Shown in pieces: positions 35,678 to 42,952 of a stretch of 49,784 nucleotides of DNA. A program made the position numbers and the translations under genes. The stretch's first letter is position 1; each line of letters starts with the position of its first letter. Origin of the DNA: RGIG3009 sp045595845 (GTDB lineage: Bacteria > Bacillota > Clostridia > Oscillospirales > Acutalibacteraceae); assembly GCA_045595845.1 (NCBI GenBank), contig JAZOBF010000014.1:1-49784 (forward strand), in the 5' to 3' direction. The notes beneath the pieces were generated by a model. The model searched no databases. It saw only the letters and a list, made by a program, of their open reading frames with translations, and was not told the DNA's origin.

Positions 35678-37542
35678 ATCGACAGATACTTTTGGTGGAA
35701 CCAAATTATAAAAATAAATATCCACCAATGGGGTTAATGAAAATATCTACATATTACAAAAATTTAGGAGATCACGTAACCTTCTTTAAAGGAAATCTCC
35801 AAGAGTTAGTTTTAGACGATACTTTTGAACTTTTGAAAGTTCAATTGTATGCCAATGATGATACGGTTTTTTGGGAATTGTATAAGCCACAGATATGCTT
35901 ATATTTAAAAAAAGGACAGGTTTCTTCGTTAGAAGGCGTACCAGGATACGGTGATAATCCAATTATCACCGAATTATTCCGTTATTATCGATGTTTTTAT
36001 TATAACAAAGATTATTTCAAGCCAGAATTTCGCAAATATGATCGTGTGGGTATAACAACACTATTTACATTTTATTGGGATATAACAATTGAGACCATCA
36101 ATTTTGCTAAGCAACTCTGTAAAACTCCCGATGGCGTAATGGTTGGCGGTGTAATGGCTTCTATTCTTTCTGATAGAGTTGAAGCCGCTACGGGAATTAA
36201 ACCCCATGTGGGGACTTTACATACTCCGGGAGAATTAGACGATGATAACGATATGGTCATAGATACTCTTCCGTTAGATTATTCAATTTTAGAAGAAGTT
36301 GATTACGAGTATCCAGCATCTAACGCATACTATGCATATATGACTCGTGGTTGTGTAAACAAATGCAAGTTTTGTGCTGTTCCAAAGCTTGAACCCACAT
36401 ATAAAGCTTTTTTACCTATATCAGAGCAAGTCAAAATTGCCGAGGAAAAATACGGAGCAAAAAGAGATTTGCTCCTACTTGATAACAATGTTTTGGCCTC
36501 CTGTAAATTCGATGAAATTATTGAGGATATTAAAAGTGCAGGGTTTTCAAACGACTCAACATATATAGCTCCTAATTTATATGAAATTGCCATTCAGAAT
36601 TTAAGAACAGGGCAAAATGATAAGGGTTATATTAAGTCCTGCGTGAAACAGTTCCGCAAACTTATCGATAAAATGGGGCCTGATAAAGTTCAAGAGCTTT
36701 ATGATCTTTTAAAAGATAATTATCTCTTGGAGGAATATACTGCCACTAAGAAAGCTATTTTGGACACTTATGAGTTTGTGCGCCCTTTCTTTGAAACCTT
36801 TTATTCAAGCAAACCGAAAAAACGATATATTGATTTTAATCAGGGTATTGATTCGCGATTAATAACAGATAAAAATATGGCTATGTTGGCAGAAGTTCCA
36901 ATAAGGCCTGTCAGAATCGCATTTGACCATTGGAGTCTTCATGAAAAATATGAAAATGCCGTTCGCATAGCAGTAAAGAATGGGCATAAAAATCTTTCCA
37001 ATTATATTTTGTATAATTTCGAAGATAAACCAGTAGAATTATATATGCGATTAAAATTAAATGTAGATTTATGCGAAGAATTGGACGCAAGTATTTATTC
37101 ATTCCCGATGAAATATCATCCTATAGAAGATCCTGATTATTTTAGCAACAGAGATTATATCGGAAAGCATTGGAACAGAAAGTTCATTCGTACAATACAG
37201 GCTATTCTTAATTCTACAAAAGGAAAAGTTGGGAAAGGATATACTTTTTTCTGTAAAGCTTTTGGAGAAAACGAAGAAGAGTTTTTTAAGCTCCTTTATA
37301 TGCCAGAGGCAATGATAATTTATAGATTCTATTTCGAGGAAATAGGGTTGACCCAAGAATGGTGGAATGCATATTCTGCGCTAAGCGATGAAGAAAAATC
37401 CATTATTAATCCTATAATTGAGCAGAATGATTTCCATGATATAGAATCGAAAACAAAGAATAAAAATGTCCTTAAAGTTTTGCAGTATTACACTATCAAA
37501 CGTGAAGATGCAGAAAAGGTATTAAAACCGGCTGAAAAATAA
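35674..37542 (+). CDS. Radical SAM enzyme with B12-binding-like N-terminus
   Basis: A 622-residue radical SAM protein. The first 200 residues resemble cobalamin-binding radical SAM proteins (ILLVEPNYKNKYPPMGLMKI, then VGGVMASILS), though no clear DxHxxG cobalamin motif is seen. The 4Fe-4S motif CX3CX2C is Cys227, Cys231 and Cys234 in TRGCVNKCKFC. A long C-terminal part has no assignment. The start overlaps the GHKL stop (ATGA), so production is coupled to the ATPase. The chemistry and substrate are unknown. It is much larger than viperin-like enzymes and lacks their context. Confidence 0.85.
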   Translation: MNRQILLVEPNYKNKYPPMGLMKISTYYKNLGDHVTFFKGNLQELVLDDTFELLKVQLYANDDTVFWELYKPQICLYLKKGQVSSLEGVPGYGDNPIITELFRYYRCFYYNKDYFKPEFRKYDRVGITTLFTFYWDITIETINFAKQLCKTPDGVMVGGVMASILSDRVEAATGIKPHVGTLHTPGELDDDNDMVIDTLPLDYSILEEVDYEYPASNAYYAYMTRGCVNKCKFCAVPKLEPTYKAFLPISEQVKIAEEKYGAKRDLLLLDNNVLASCKFDEIIEDIKSAGFSNDSTYIAPNLYEIAIQNLRTGQNDKGYIKSCVKQFRKLIDKMGPDKVQELYDLLKDNYLLEEYTATKKAILDTYEFVRPFFETFYSSKPKKRYIDFNQGIDSRLITDKNMAMLAEVPIRPVRIAFDHWSLHEKYENAVRIAVKNGHKNLSNYILYNFEDKPVELYMRLKLNVDLCEELDASIYSFPMKYHPIEDPDYFSNRDYIGKHWNRKFIRTIQAILNSTKGKVGKGYTFFCKAFGENEEEFFKLLYMPEAMIIYRFYFEEIGLTQEWWNAYSALSDEEKSIINPIIEQNDFHDIESKTKNKNVLKVLQYYTIKREDAEKVLKPAEK

Positions 37543-37545
37543 TTT

Positions 37546-37573
37546 AAAAGCGTCGTAGAAATTCGGCGCTTTT
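37546..37573 (+). terminator. Terminator of the XRE-led operon
   Basis: AAAAGCGTCG pairs with CGGCGCTTTT (with a G-U pair) around a 7-nt loop, followed by a T-rich run. It ends the XRE-NurA-HerA-GHKL-radical SAM operon. Confidence 0.7.
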
Positions 37574-37648
37574 GCTTTTATATTGAAAAATCTCTGGACT
37601 TCCCAAAACCTTTGTGGTATATGTTTGTACTGCAAAGGAGGTGCTGAT

Positions 37649-37738
37649 ATGGCACGAAAAGAAAATACAATCAAAAAGAGCGGCTTTGCACCGATTGGTG
37701 TAGAGTCGCTCTTCTCTTATGGGGAGGTGCAGCAATGA
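37649..37738 (+). CDS. 29-residue peptide coupled to the DUF6809 gene
   Basis: A short frame with a full AAAGGAGGTG site before its ATG; it begins MARKENTIKKSG and ends ESLFSYGEVQQ. Its stop overlaps the next start as ATGA. The good ribosome site and coupling argue for a real leader peptide or small protein. Function unknown. Confidence 0.55.
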   Translation: MARKENTIKKSGFAPIGVESLFSYGEVQQ

Positions 37739-38019
37739 CAACACTTGAAGATTTATACTACGGCAATATCAGTCCGCACGAAAGGTATATCAAGCGAGGA
37801 ACGAGAGTAGACAAACTCGTCAAGCTTATATGCAAGAACGAAGAAGACCTCAATGCAGGACTCACAGAAAAACAAAAAGAAACCTTTGAAAAGTTCAAGG
37901 ACTGCACCAGCGAGTTGTCCTGTATCACCGAGCGCGAAGCTTTCAGTTCGGGGTTCATCCTTGCCACACGTATAATGGCAGAGGTAATGCAAGGACTGGA
38001 GGAAGTCGAGGATATATGA
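37735..38019 (+). CDS. DUF6809 family protein
   Basis: A 94-residue acidic helical protein beginning MTTLEDLYYGNISPHERY, the hallmark start of DUF6809 proteins found on many clostridial mobile elements. No catalytic motif is visible. It sits in a three-gene chain joined by ATGA overlaps with the 29-residue peptide before it and the lipoprotein after it. Confidence 0.75.
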   Translation: MTTLEDLYYGNISPHERYIKRGTRVDKLVKLICKNEEDLNAGLTEKQKETFEKFKDCTSELSCITEREAFSSGFILATRIMAEVMQGLEEVEDI

Positions 38020-38675
38020 GAAAGCTCATTATCCTTCTTCTCTGCTGTGGGGTGCTCGTTAGTATGGTAGGATGCGGTAGCAACACCGCACCGCCTCCTA
38101 CTGAGAGTCCGTCGACAATGGTATCGGAAAAGATAATTACAAAAACATCACCTACAATGGCAGTAGAGTCGACAGAGAAAGAAAAAGAAACAGTTCCCAT
38201 TGAGAGTCAGGAACAAACAAGTAAGCCAACCCCTACCTCGCCTATGACAACAGTAAAATCAACAGAAGAAATAAAACCTTCTGAAGCAACAAATACGTCA
38301 GAGGGAAAGGTCGCTTCTCAAGTTGTGGAAACAGTGACAAACACAATATCGCAGTATACAGAAAATGAAACGACGGTAACTGAACCGACAAAGGAAACTA
38401 TATCAGAACCCGAAATTATACAGGCTGAGTTTGATATCCAATATTGGATATCATTTGCCAAGGAGTACGCTATAAGTGTTGGGTTGATACTGGATAGCGA
38501 TGCGGTGAGTTGTTGGGATACCCCGATTGGTGCAAATAGTCGATGCATATATCTTGAAAGAGATATCAAAAGCCGACTGAACCGTTATGCAAAGGACAAG
38601 GACATCACTGACGTGTGGATCTGGACAGAAACTACAGGTAACAGTTGCTACGACATTTATATCGGCTACGCTTAA
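38016..38675 (+). CDS. Element-encoded lipoprotein with Thr/Ser-rich stalk
   Basis: A 219-residue lipoprotein: lysine start, hydrophobic core and lipobox VSMVGCGS with the lipid Cys near residue 20. A stalk of about 110 residues rich in Thr, Ser, Glu and Pro follows, then a compact C-terminal domain of about 80 residues with two Cys-containing strands (VSCWDTPIGANSRC). It is probably displayed on the cell surface. It could be an exclusion or receptor-masking factor of the element, but I see no motif that proves this. ATGA overlap with the DUF6809 gene. Confidence 0.72.
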   Translation: MRKLIILLLCCGVLVSMVGCGSNTAPPPTESPSTMVSEKIITKTSPTMAVESTEKEKETVPIESQEQTSKPTPTSPMTTVKSTEEIKPSEATNTSEGKVASQVVETVTNTISQYTENETTVTEPTKETISEPEIIQAEFDIQYWISFAKEYAISVGLILDSDAVSCWDTPIGANSRCIYLERDIKSRLNRYAKDKDITDVWIWTETTGNSCYDIYIGYA

Positions 38676-38760
38676 TAATTGATATTGACCCTTATAAAAA
38701 GATCGATACAAGTATAAAAGAAAAATGATTTTCAATGTGATGCGAAAATCAAGGCAATTT

Positions 38761-38803
38761 AAGGCGGGTGTTTGCTCAGGCGAGTAAACACTCGCCTTTT
38801 TCT
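38761..38803 (+). terminator. Terminator after the lipoprotein gene
   Basis: AAGGCGGGTGTTT (38761-38773) pairs with AAACACTCGCCTT (38786-38798) with one G-U pair, followed by TTTTCTTTTT. Confidence 0.85.
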
Positions 38804-38991
38804 TTTTAATCGCAACGTGGGGCGAAATAACGCCCGAGAACGCCAAATTTATAGTGATTTAAAAATTTTTTGAAAAATTTTTTTCGCAGAATATTTAACA
38901 CTAAAAAACACAAAAAAGAAACAAAAATACTGTGTGGAAACAATGGACGAAAAAATTGCAAAAACCTTGATTTTCAAGCGTTTTCGGGGTG

Positions 38992-39020
38992 TTGACAAGG
39001 TGATTTTTGGTTGTTATAAT
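38992..39020 (+). promoter_or_regulatory. Consensus promoter of the large ncRNA
   Basis: Exact TTGACA (38992-38997), 17-bp spacer, exact TATAAT (39015-39020). The expected start is about 39027, where the first hairpin of the RNA begins. Confidence 0.85.
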
Positions 39021-39026
39021 GAGGTT

Positions 39027-39541
39027 GCACCAAGGAAAATTGGTGCTCACAATTGAATAAAAAAGGATGTTGGGTACAAAGCCGTCGTGACCTTAACAGG
39101 AAAGCTAAAATGGACAACGCCGCCAAGACCTCACATATGTGGGCGAGCGATAAAGCGTATGTGCCGGACCGAAATAATAATGTCTTTCGGTTTGCGATGA
39201 CTCACGATTGGTATGATGATACTTCTGCACTGCAGCTCATAGGCATATGAGATGTTAACGGCCAGTTGGAAAGGATACTGTTTGTTACATATGATTCTCG
39301 TTCTCAAGGAATTAACTTATTCCGAGAGATAGATGTTACGAGAAGTTCGCATCCTTCGTTTAAAATCAGTACAGACCTTATTAACAGCACCCTCCTTATT
39401 CCCCTTATGCGCAACGAAAAAGAACAAAGAATTTATTTGATTTTTATGCAACGCCAAGGGAGTACTATATCCAAAATTAAATACTAACAGAAAGACCACT
39501 TACAAGGAACGTATCGTTTCATTGTGAGTGGTCTTAATTTT
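39027..39541 (+). ncRNA. Candidate large structured non-coding RNA, about 515 nt
   Basis: The segment runs from a perfect promoter to an intrinsic terminator and holds no convincing gene. The RNA would open with hairpin GCACCAA/TTGGTGC (39027-39046). Other stems are CCGAAA/TTTCGG near 39170, CTCATA/TATGAG near 39240, and a nested stem TTCTCGT/ACGAGAA around TCTC/GAGA and GGAAT/ATTCC near 39295-39345. The terminator stem AAGACCACTTACAA pairs with TTGTGAGTGGTCTT (39492-39535), followed by a T-run. Size and its place on a tRNA-integrated element recall ROOL-type RNAs, but I could not match a consensus, so the family is open. Two short frames inside lack ribosome sites. Confidence 0.6.
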
Positions 39542-39558
39542 TGCAAAGGAGAATTGAT

Positions 39559-39873
39559 ATGATAAAAACACAACCGTCAAGAAGAGATTTCTTTATAGTG
39601 GCAAACCGTGTTTTTGAACTGCAACTCAAGCCGCGAGATTTTGCGGTGTACTGTTGCTTGCTACGACACGCAGATATTGTAAACCATACTTGCTTTCCGT
39701 CAAGGCGAACCATTTCGAAAGAGTGTCAGATTGACAAAAAGACGGTAGACGTAGCTCTCAACAATTTAATTGATATCGGGTTGATTAAAAAGATTACGAG
39801 AACTCGTTTTGATGGAAGTAAAACTTCGAACCTCTATCATGTGGTTGATCTAACGAAAACCAATAGTGAATGA
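39559..39873 (+). CDS. Helix-turn-helix (replication-initiator-like) protein
   Basis: A 104-residue protein with a winged HTH of the HTH_36/RepN kind: LKPRDFAVYCCLLRHADIV is followed by CFPSRRTISKECQIDKKTVDVALNNLIDIGLIKKI. Such domains occur in plasmid and element replication proteins and in DnaD-like proteins. The start at 39559 has AAAGGAG upstream; an in-frame ATG 18 nt earlier lacks one. It follows the ncRNA terminator. Confidence 0.7.
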   Translation: MIKTQPSRRDFFIVANRVFELQLKPRDFAVYCCLLRHADIVNHTCFPSRRTISKECQIDKKTVDVALNNLIDIGLIKKITRTRFDGSKTSNLYHVVDLTKTNSE

Positions 39874-40269
39874 ATCTCAGTTGGGTAGGTTCGAAACTTC
39901 TTATCAATAACAAAACCCATAGAACAAAACCCAGTAATTTTACGACAGAATAAAAAATATATAAGCAGCTAATATAGAGCGCAATAAAATGGTGGAAATG
40001 CAATCTTTGTCCCACTTCTTTCTTTTCTGCCGTAGTGGTAGCATATTGGACGAAAAAAAGCAGGAGAAAGGAAAGGTGACCCTTTTGGCCACCTTTCCGA
40101 TTTACATCGGACGGCAACGCCGACCGTTAGGGGCTTTGCGGGCTTTTCGAGGGTTAAAAAACTGGTAGCACCCCTGTTTGCCAAATGTGCTACCTGGTGT
40201 GTTACCTTTGGAAATTATTCCACCACCGATTTCATACTCAAAATATCGAAAAATGAAAGGAGAATCTTT
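39874..40269. other. Gene-free stretch with two hairpins
   Basis: About 395 bp with no gene that I can support. It holds hairpins GGAAAGGTG/CACCTTTCC (40070-40098) and GGTAGCA/TGCTACC (40164-40194). The pair lies just before the excisionase-integrase genes and may regulate them or act as recombination accessory DNA; neither role is shown. Confidence 0.4.
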
Positions 40270-40584
40270 ATGAGTTACAGATATTATTTCAAAATGTTTA
40301 AGAACGAACCCGATGTGCTGACCGTGCCGGATGTGGTAAGGTTGTTACAATTCGGTAAGAACACCGTCTACAGTCTTATCAAGGAAGGGCGCATCGCAAG
40401 TATCAAGCAGGGCAAGAAAATTATTGTGCCGAAGGTTTGTTTGGTTGAGTTTCTAACCAACTCTGGAAACTATCAGACACCGTCCCCGACAGTCCCGAAT
40501 AATCTCTGGACTTATGAAGATGGTTGTGATAGTGTTGGTGTTGCCCGAGAAGACAAAGGACAATTCCAAAAGAAAGGAGCGTGA
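40270..40584 (+). CDS. Excisionase-like HTH protein
   Basis: A 104-residue protein with the excisionase-family winged helix: LTVPDVVRLLQFGKNTVYSLIKEGRIASIKQGKKIIVPKVCLVEFL. It ends 4 bp before the integrase gene and has AAAGGAG upstream. Such proteins direct excision by bending DNA at the attachment site. The C-terminal 40 residues are unordered in appearance. Confidence 0.82.
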   Translation: MSYRYYFKMFKNEPDVLTVPDVVRLLQFGKNTVYSLIKEGRIASIKQGKKIIVPKVCLVEFLTNSGNYQTPSPTVPNNLWTYEDGCDSVGVAREDKGQFQKKGA

Positions 40585-40588
40585 GTAA

Positions 40589-41776
40589 ATGAAACGAATC
40601 ACAGGACGACTGACCGAGAAAAACAAAAAGTGGTATGCGGTCATCAATCTATACGACACCGAAGGCAAGCGCAGAGAAAAGTGGATGGGTCTGAACCTTG
40701 ATACGACAAGAGGAAACAAGCGCGAGGCGGAACACCGCCTCCGTCAGATCCTTGATCAATACAATACCGACGACCTCTACAAGCGTGAGAATATGTCCCA
40801 CGCCGACAAAGAACGTAGCCGAGTGGCGCACATGCAGGTGGCTGATTACCTTCCCGAGTGGCTTGAGTCGCACAAGGTAAACGTATCGGAAACCACCTAC
40901 GAAGGCTACAAGCTGATGATACAGTCGAGAATGATTCCGTTCTTCCGTGAGTGCGGTGACCTAAAGGTCAAGGATATTACGGGCGATGAAATCAATGATT
41001 ATTATATCCGCATCCGTAATGACGGACTGAAAGGCACCACCGCGCAACGCCATCACGCGCTGTTGCATCTGGCTTTCAAGTCGGCGGTCAAGCGAAGAAT
41101 CATACCGAGCAATCCCGTTGAGCAAGCCGACAGACCTAAGGCGCAACAGTACATCGGCAAATATTATAATGCCGGTGAACTGAAAGAGTTGCTTGACAAA
41201 ACGGCAAACGATCCGATACACATTGTAATCTTCCTCGCCGCTTACTATGGATTACGCCGTAGCGAAGTACTTGGACTGAAATGGTCTGCGGTTGACTTTG
41301 AAAATAAGACGGTCAGCGTTAATCACAAGGTGGTGCAGAACGACAAAGGCGTGGTTGGAATGGACGTTATGAAAACAAAATCTTCCTACCGAACACTGCC
41401 TTTGATACCTCAGGTGGAAGAAGTTCTCCTTGCTGAAAAAGAAAAGCAAGAGGAAATGATGCGAGTAATGCGCCGAGGTTACTGCAAAAAATACACCGAC
41501 TACATCTGCGTAGATGCAATCGGCGAACTGATAAAACCAAACTACGTGACTGACCATTTCAAAGTGGTGCTGAAAGAAAAAGGATTAAAACCCGTTCGCT
41601 TTCACGATCTGCGACACAGTTGTGCATCGCTACTCCTCGCAAACGGTGTGCCGATGAAAATGATTCAGGACTGGTTAGGCCACAGCGATATGGGAACCAC
41701 CGCTAATATCTACAGTCACATTGACAGTGAAAGCAAGAAAGCAAGTGCAATGGCAATTGGCCCAGCCTTGGGATAA
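40589..41776 (+). CDS. int: Tyrosine recombinase integrase
   Basis: A 395-residue site-specific integrase with an AP2-like arm-binding N-terminus (residues 1-65), a SAM-like core-binding domain (about 80-180) and the catalytic domain. The catalytic set is visible: Arg223 or 224 in GLRRSEVLGL, His339 and Arg342 in FHDLRHSCA, His365 in LGHSDMGTT, and Tyr375 in ANIYSHID. It lies 40 bp from the element's tRNA-Ser and 275 bp from the right attachment core, the normal place for an integrase that uses this site. It is complete and appears active. Confidence 0.95.
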   Translation: MKRITGRLTEKNKKWYAVINLYDTEGKRREKWMGLNLDTTRGNKREAEHRLRQILDQYNTDDLYKRENMSHADKERSRVAHMQVADYLPEWLESHKVNVSETTYEGYKLMIQSRMIPFFRECGDLKVKDITGDEINDYYIRIRNDGLKGTTAQRHHALLHLAFKSAVKRRIIPSNPVEQADRPKAQQYIGKYYNAGELKELLDKTANDPIHIVIFLAAYYGLRRSEVLGLKWSAVDFENKTVSVNHKVVQNDKGVVGMDVMKTKSSYRTLPLIPQVEEVLLAEKEKQEEMMRVMRRGYCKKYTDYICVDAIGELIKPNYVTDHFKVVLKEKGLKPVRFHDLRHSCASLLLANGVPMKMIQDWLGHSDMGTTANIYSHIDSESKKASAMAIGPALG

Positions 41777-41785
41777 AAAGAGAAA

Positions 41786-41815
41786 ACTCCTTGAAGGATA
41801 AAACCTTCAAGGAGT
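41786..41815 (-). terminator. Terminator of the element tRNA-Ser
   Basis: ACTCCTTGAAGG pairs with CCTTCAAGGAGT around a 6-nt loop. On the minus strand a T-rich tract follows, so it ends the tRNA-Ser transcript; it may also slow plus-strand transcription from int. Confidence 0.82.
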
Positions 41816-41818
41816 CCT

Positions 41819-41907
41819 TGGCGGAGACGGCGAGATTCGAACTCGCGGGGGATTGCTCCCTAACTGATTTCGAGTCAGCCCCGTTATGACCACTTCGATA
41901 CGTCTCC
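41819..41907 (-). tRNA. tRNA-Ser(CGA), element-borne replacement copy
   Basis: Acceptor GGAGACG/CGTCTCC, anticodon arm GCTGA-CTCGAAA-TCAGT with anticodon CGA, a long variable arm as required for Ser, T-arm GCGAG-TTCGAAT-CTCGC, and GCCA at the 3' end. The body differs from the host tRNA-Ser that the element splits, but the anticodon loop is the same. It lies inside the right end of the element in the same orientation as the split host gene, so the host promoter at 42102-42130 can read into it. Confidence 0.93.
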
Positions 41908-42050
41908 ATATAAAATTGTAAAGGCAAAGCCTGATACCTAAATTGCGAGAAAACTGCGAGATGCAGAATTCTGAAAGTGCAAATGCACATGGCGTAAACG
42001 CCGATAAACAGCGGAGTTTGAAAGAGTAGTGTGTGACAGACCCGACTATG

Positions 42051-42089
42051 TTTCGAGTGCTGCACCTTCGACCACTCGGACAACTCTCC
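42051..42089 (-). pseudogene. 5' half of host tRNA-Ser(CGA), right attachment site
   Basis: Minus strand from 42089: acceptor GGAGAGT, D-arm region, anticodon-stem 5' strand CAGCA and loop CTCGAAA. It stops there and element sequence follows. Joined to 26213-26266 it gives a full tRNA-Ser: CAGCA/TGCTG and GGAGAGT/ACTCTCC pair exactly. Core TTTCGAG is at 42051-42057. Confidence 0.9.
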
Positions 42090-42101
42090 GTGAACTTCCC
42101 C

Positions 42102-42130
42102 ATTATAAAAGATTCCGCCGTATTTGTCAA
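42102..42130 (-). promoter_or_regulatory. Host tRNA-Ser promoter, now reading into the element
   Basis: Exact TTGACA (42125-42130), 17 bp, exact TATAAT (42102-42107) on the minus strand, 13 bp before the tRNA 5' end. The -35 lies in the loop of the hairpin ATTCCGCCG/CGGCGGAAT (42112-42139), which probably ends the ZIP transporter transcript. Confidence 0.85.
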
Positions 42131-42184
42131 CGGCGGAATTTGTAATTTTATAAGAATTCTGCGTTTCTTAATAAGATTGCTTCG

Positions 42185-42937
42185 TTACCCTAACAAAACA
42201 TCCGTTACGAGCATCACGCAAAACCCCACAAGCAGAGCATAGGTTGCACCGCGCTGACTGCCGTGCGCGTGTGTTTCGGGAATCATTTCATCGCTGATAA
42301 CATACAACATGGTTCCGCCCGCAAACGCCAACGCGAACGGCAAAACAGCCGATGCAATACTGACGGCAAAATAGCCGAGCAACGCCCCCGCGACCTCGAC
42401 AAATCCCGTAACCAAGGCGCAAATAAAGGTTTTGCGCGGGCTGACACCCGCCGTTAACATCGGGCCGATAATCACCATACCTTCGGGAATGTTCTGGAGC
42501 GCAATACCGCCCGCAATCATCAACGCATGCGAGGTATCTCCCGCCCCGAATCCGACACCGGCGGCAATGCCTTCGGGCAGGTTGTGAATGGCAATAGCCG
42601 TTACAAACAACAACACTCGGCTCAGGTTGGCATTGTGATGCTCCTCTGCTTCGATACCGACCAACTTATGTAAATGCGGTACCAGTTTATCAATGAGGTT
42701 TAAACACAAAGCCCCCGTGAAAATGCCCGCAATCGTCAAGAGTAAGCCCCACTCTCCACCGTACTCCAAGGAAGGTAGAATGAGCCCCAATACTGCCGCC
42801 GCCAACATGACACCCGCGGCAAAGGACAACACGATATCCGAGAAGCGATGGGATATTTTCTTAAAAGCAAACCCAATAAGCGAACCGAAAATGGTTGCCC
42901 CACCCACACCGAGAGCAGTCAACAACATCAGTTTCAT
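42185..42937 (-). CDS. ZIP family metal transporter
   Basis: Divalent metal importer (zinc, possibly iron or manganese), 250 residues with eight predicted helices. The conserved metal-site motifs are HNLPEG in helix 4 and QNIPEG in helix 5; a His-rich loop EEHHNANLS lies between helices 3 and 4, as in ZupT-like proteins. AGGAG precedes the ATG. A strong hairpin (42953-42985) sits directly upstream. Confidence 0.93.
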   Translation of the reverse strand: MKLMLLTALGVGGATIFGSLIGFAFKKISHRFSDIVLSFAAGVMLAAAVLGLILPSLEYGGEWGLLLTIAGIFTGALCLNLIDKLVPHLHKLVGIEAEEHHNANLSRVLLFVTAIAIHNLPEGIAAGVGFGAGDTSHALMIAGGIALQNIPEGMVIIGPMLTAGVSPRKTFICALVTGFVEVAGALLGYFAVSIASAVLPFALAFAGGTMLYVISDEMIPETHAHGSQRGATYALLVGFCVMLVTDVLLG

Positions 42938-42952
42938 GTTTTCACTCTCCTA

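Larger units (their letters stand above)
26260..42057. mobile_element. Integrative element in the tRNA-Ser(CGA) anticodon loop, with defence cargo
   Basis: The ends are defined by the direct repeat TTTCGAG at 26260-26266 and 42051-42057, which is the anticodon loop of the split host tRNA-Ser. One repeat plus the interior is 15,791 bp. The tyrosine recombinase, an excisionase-like gene and an intact replacement tRNA-Ser are at the right end; HTH genes are at the left end. I see no relaxase, type IV secretion, capsid or terminase genes, so transfer would depend on a helper or occur passively. The interior from 27.3 to 37.6 kb is visibly more AT-rich than the host and carries probable phage-resistance genes. 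Confidence 0.9.

Noticed and set aside
35674..37542. Prokaryotic viperin
   Set aside because: The protein is about twice the length of viperins, has a B12-like N-terminal region, and lacks the nucleotide kinase neighbour often seen with them.
39053..39487. Two short plus-strand frames (39053-39250 and 39266-39487) as genes
   Set aside because: They lack ribosome sites, have unusual composition and overlap strong RNA hairpins between a promoter and terminator. A non-coding RNA explains the segment better.
38676..40269. Retron or diversity-generating retroelement
   Set aside because: No reverse transcriptase gene is present near the non-coding RNA.
26260..42057. Self-transmissible conjugative element or prophage
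   Set aside because: No relaxase, coupling protein, secretion, capsid, portal or terminase genes were found in the 15.8 kb.
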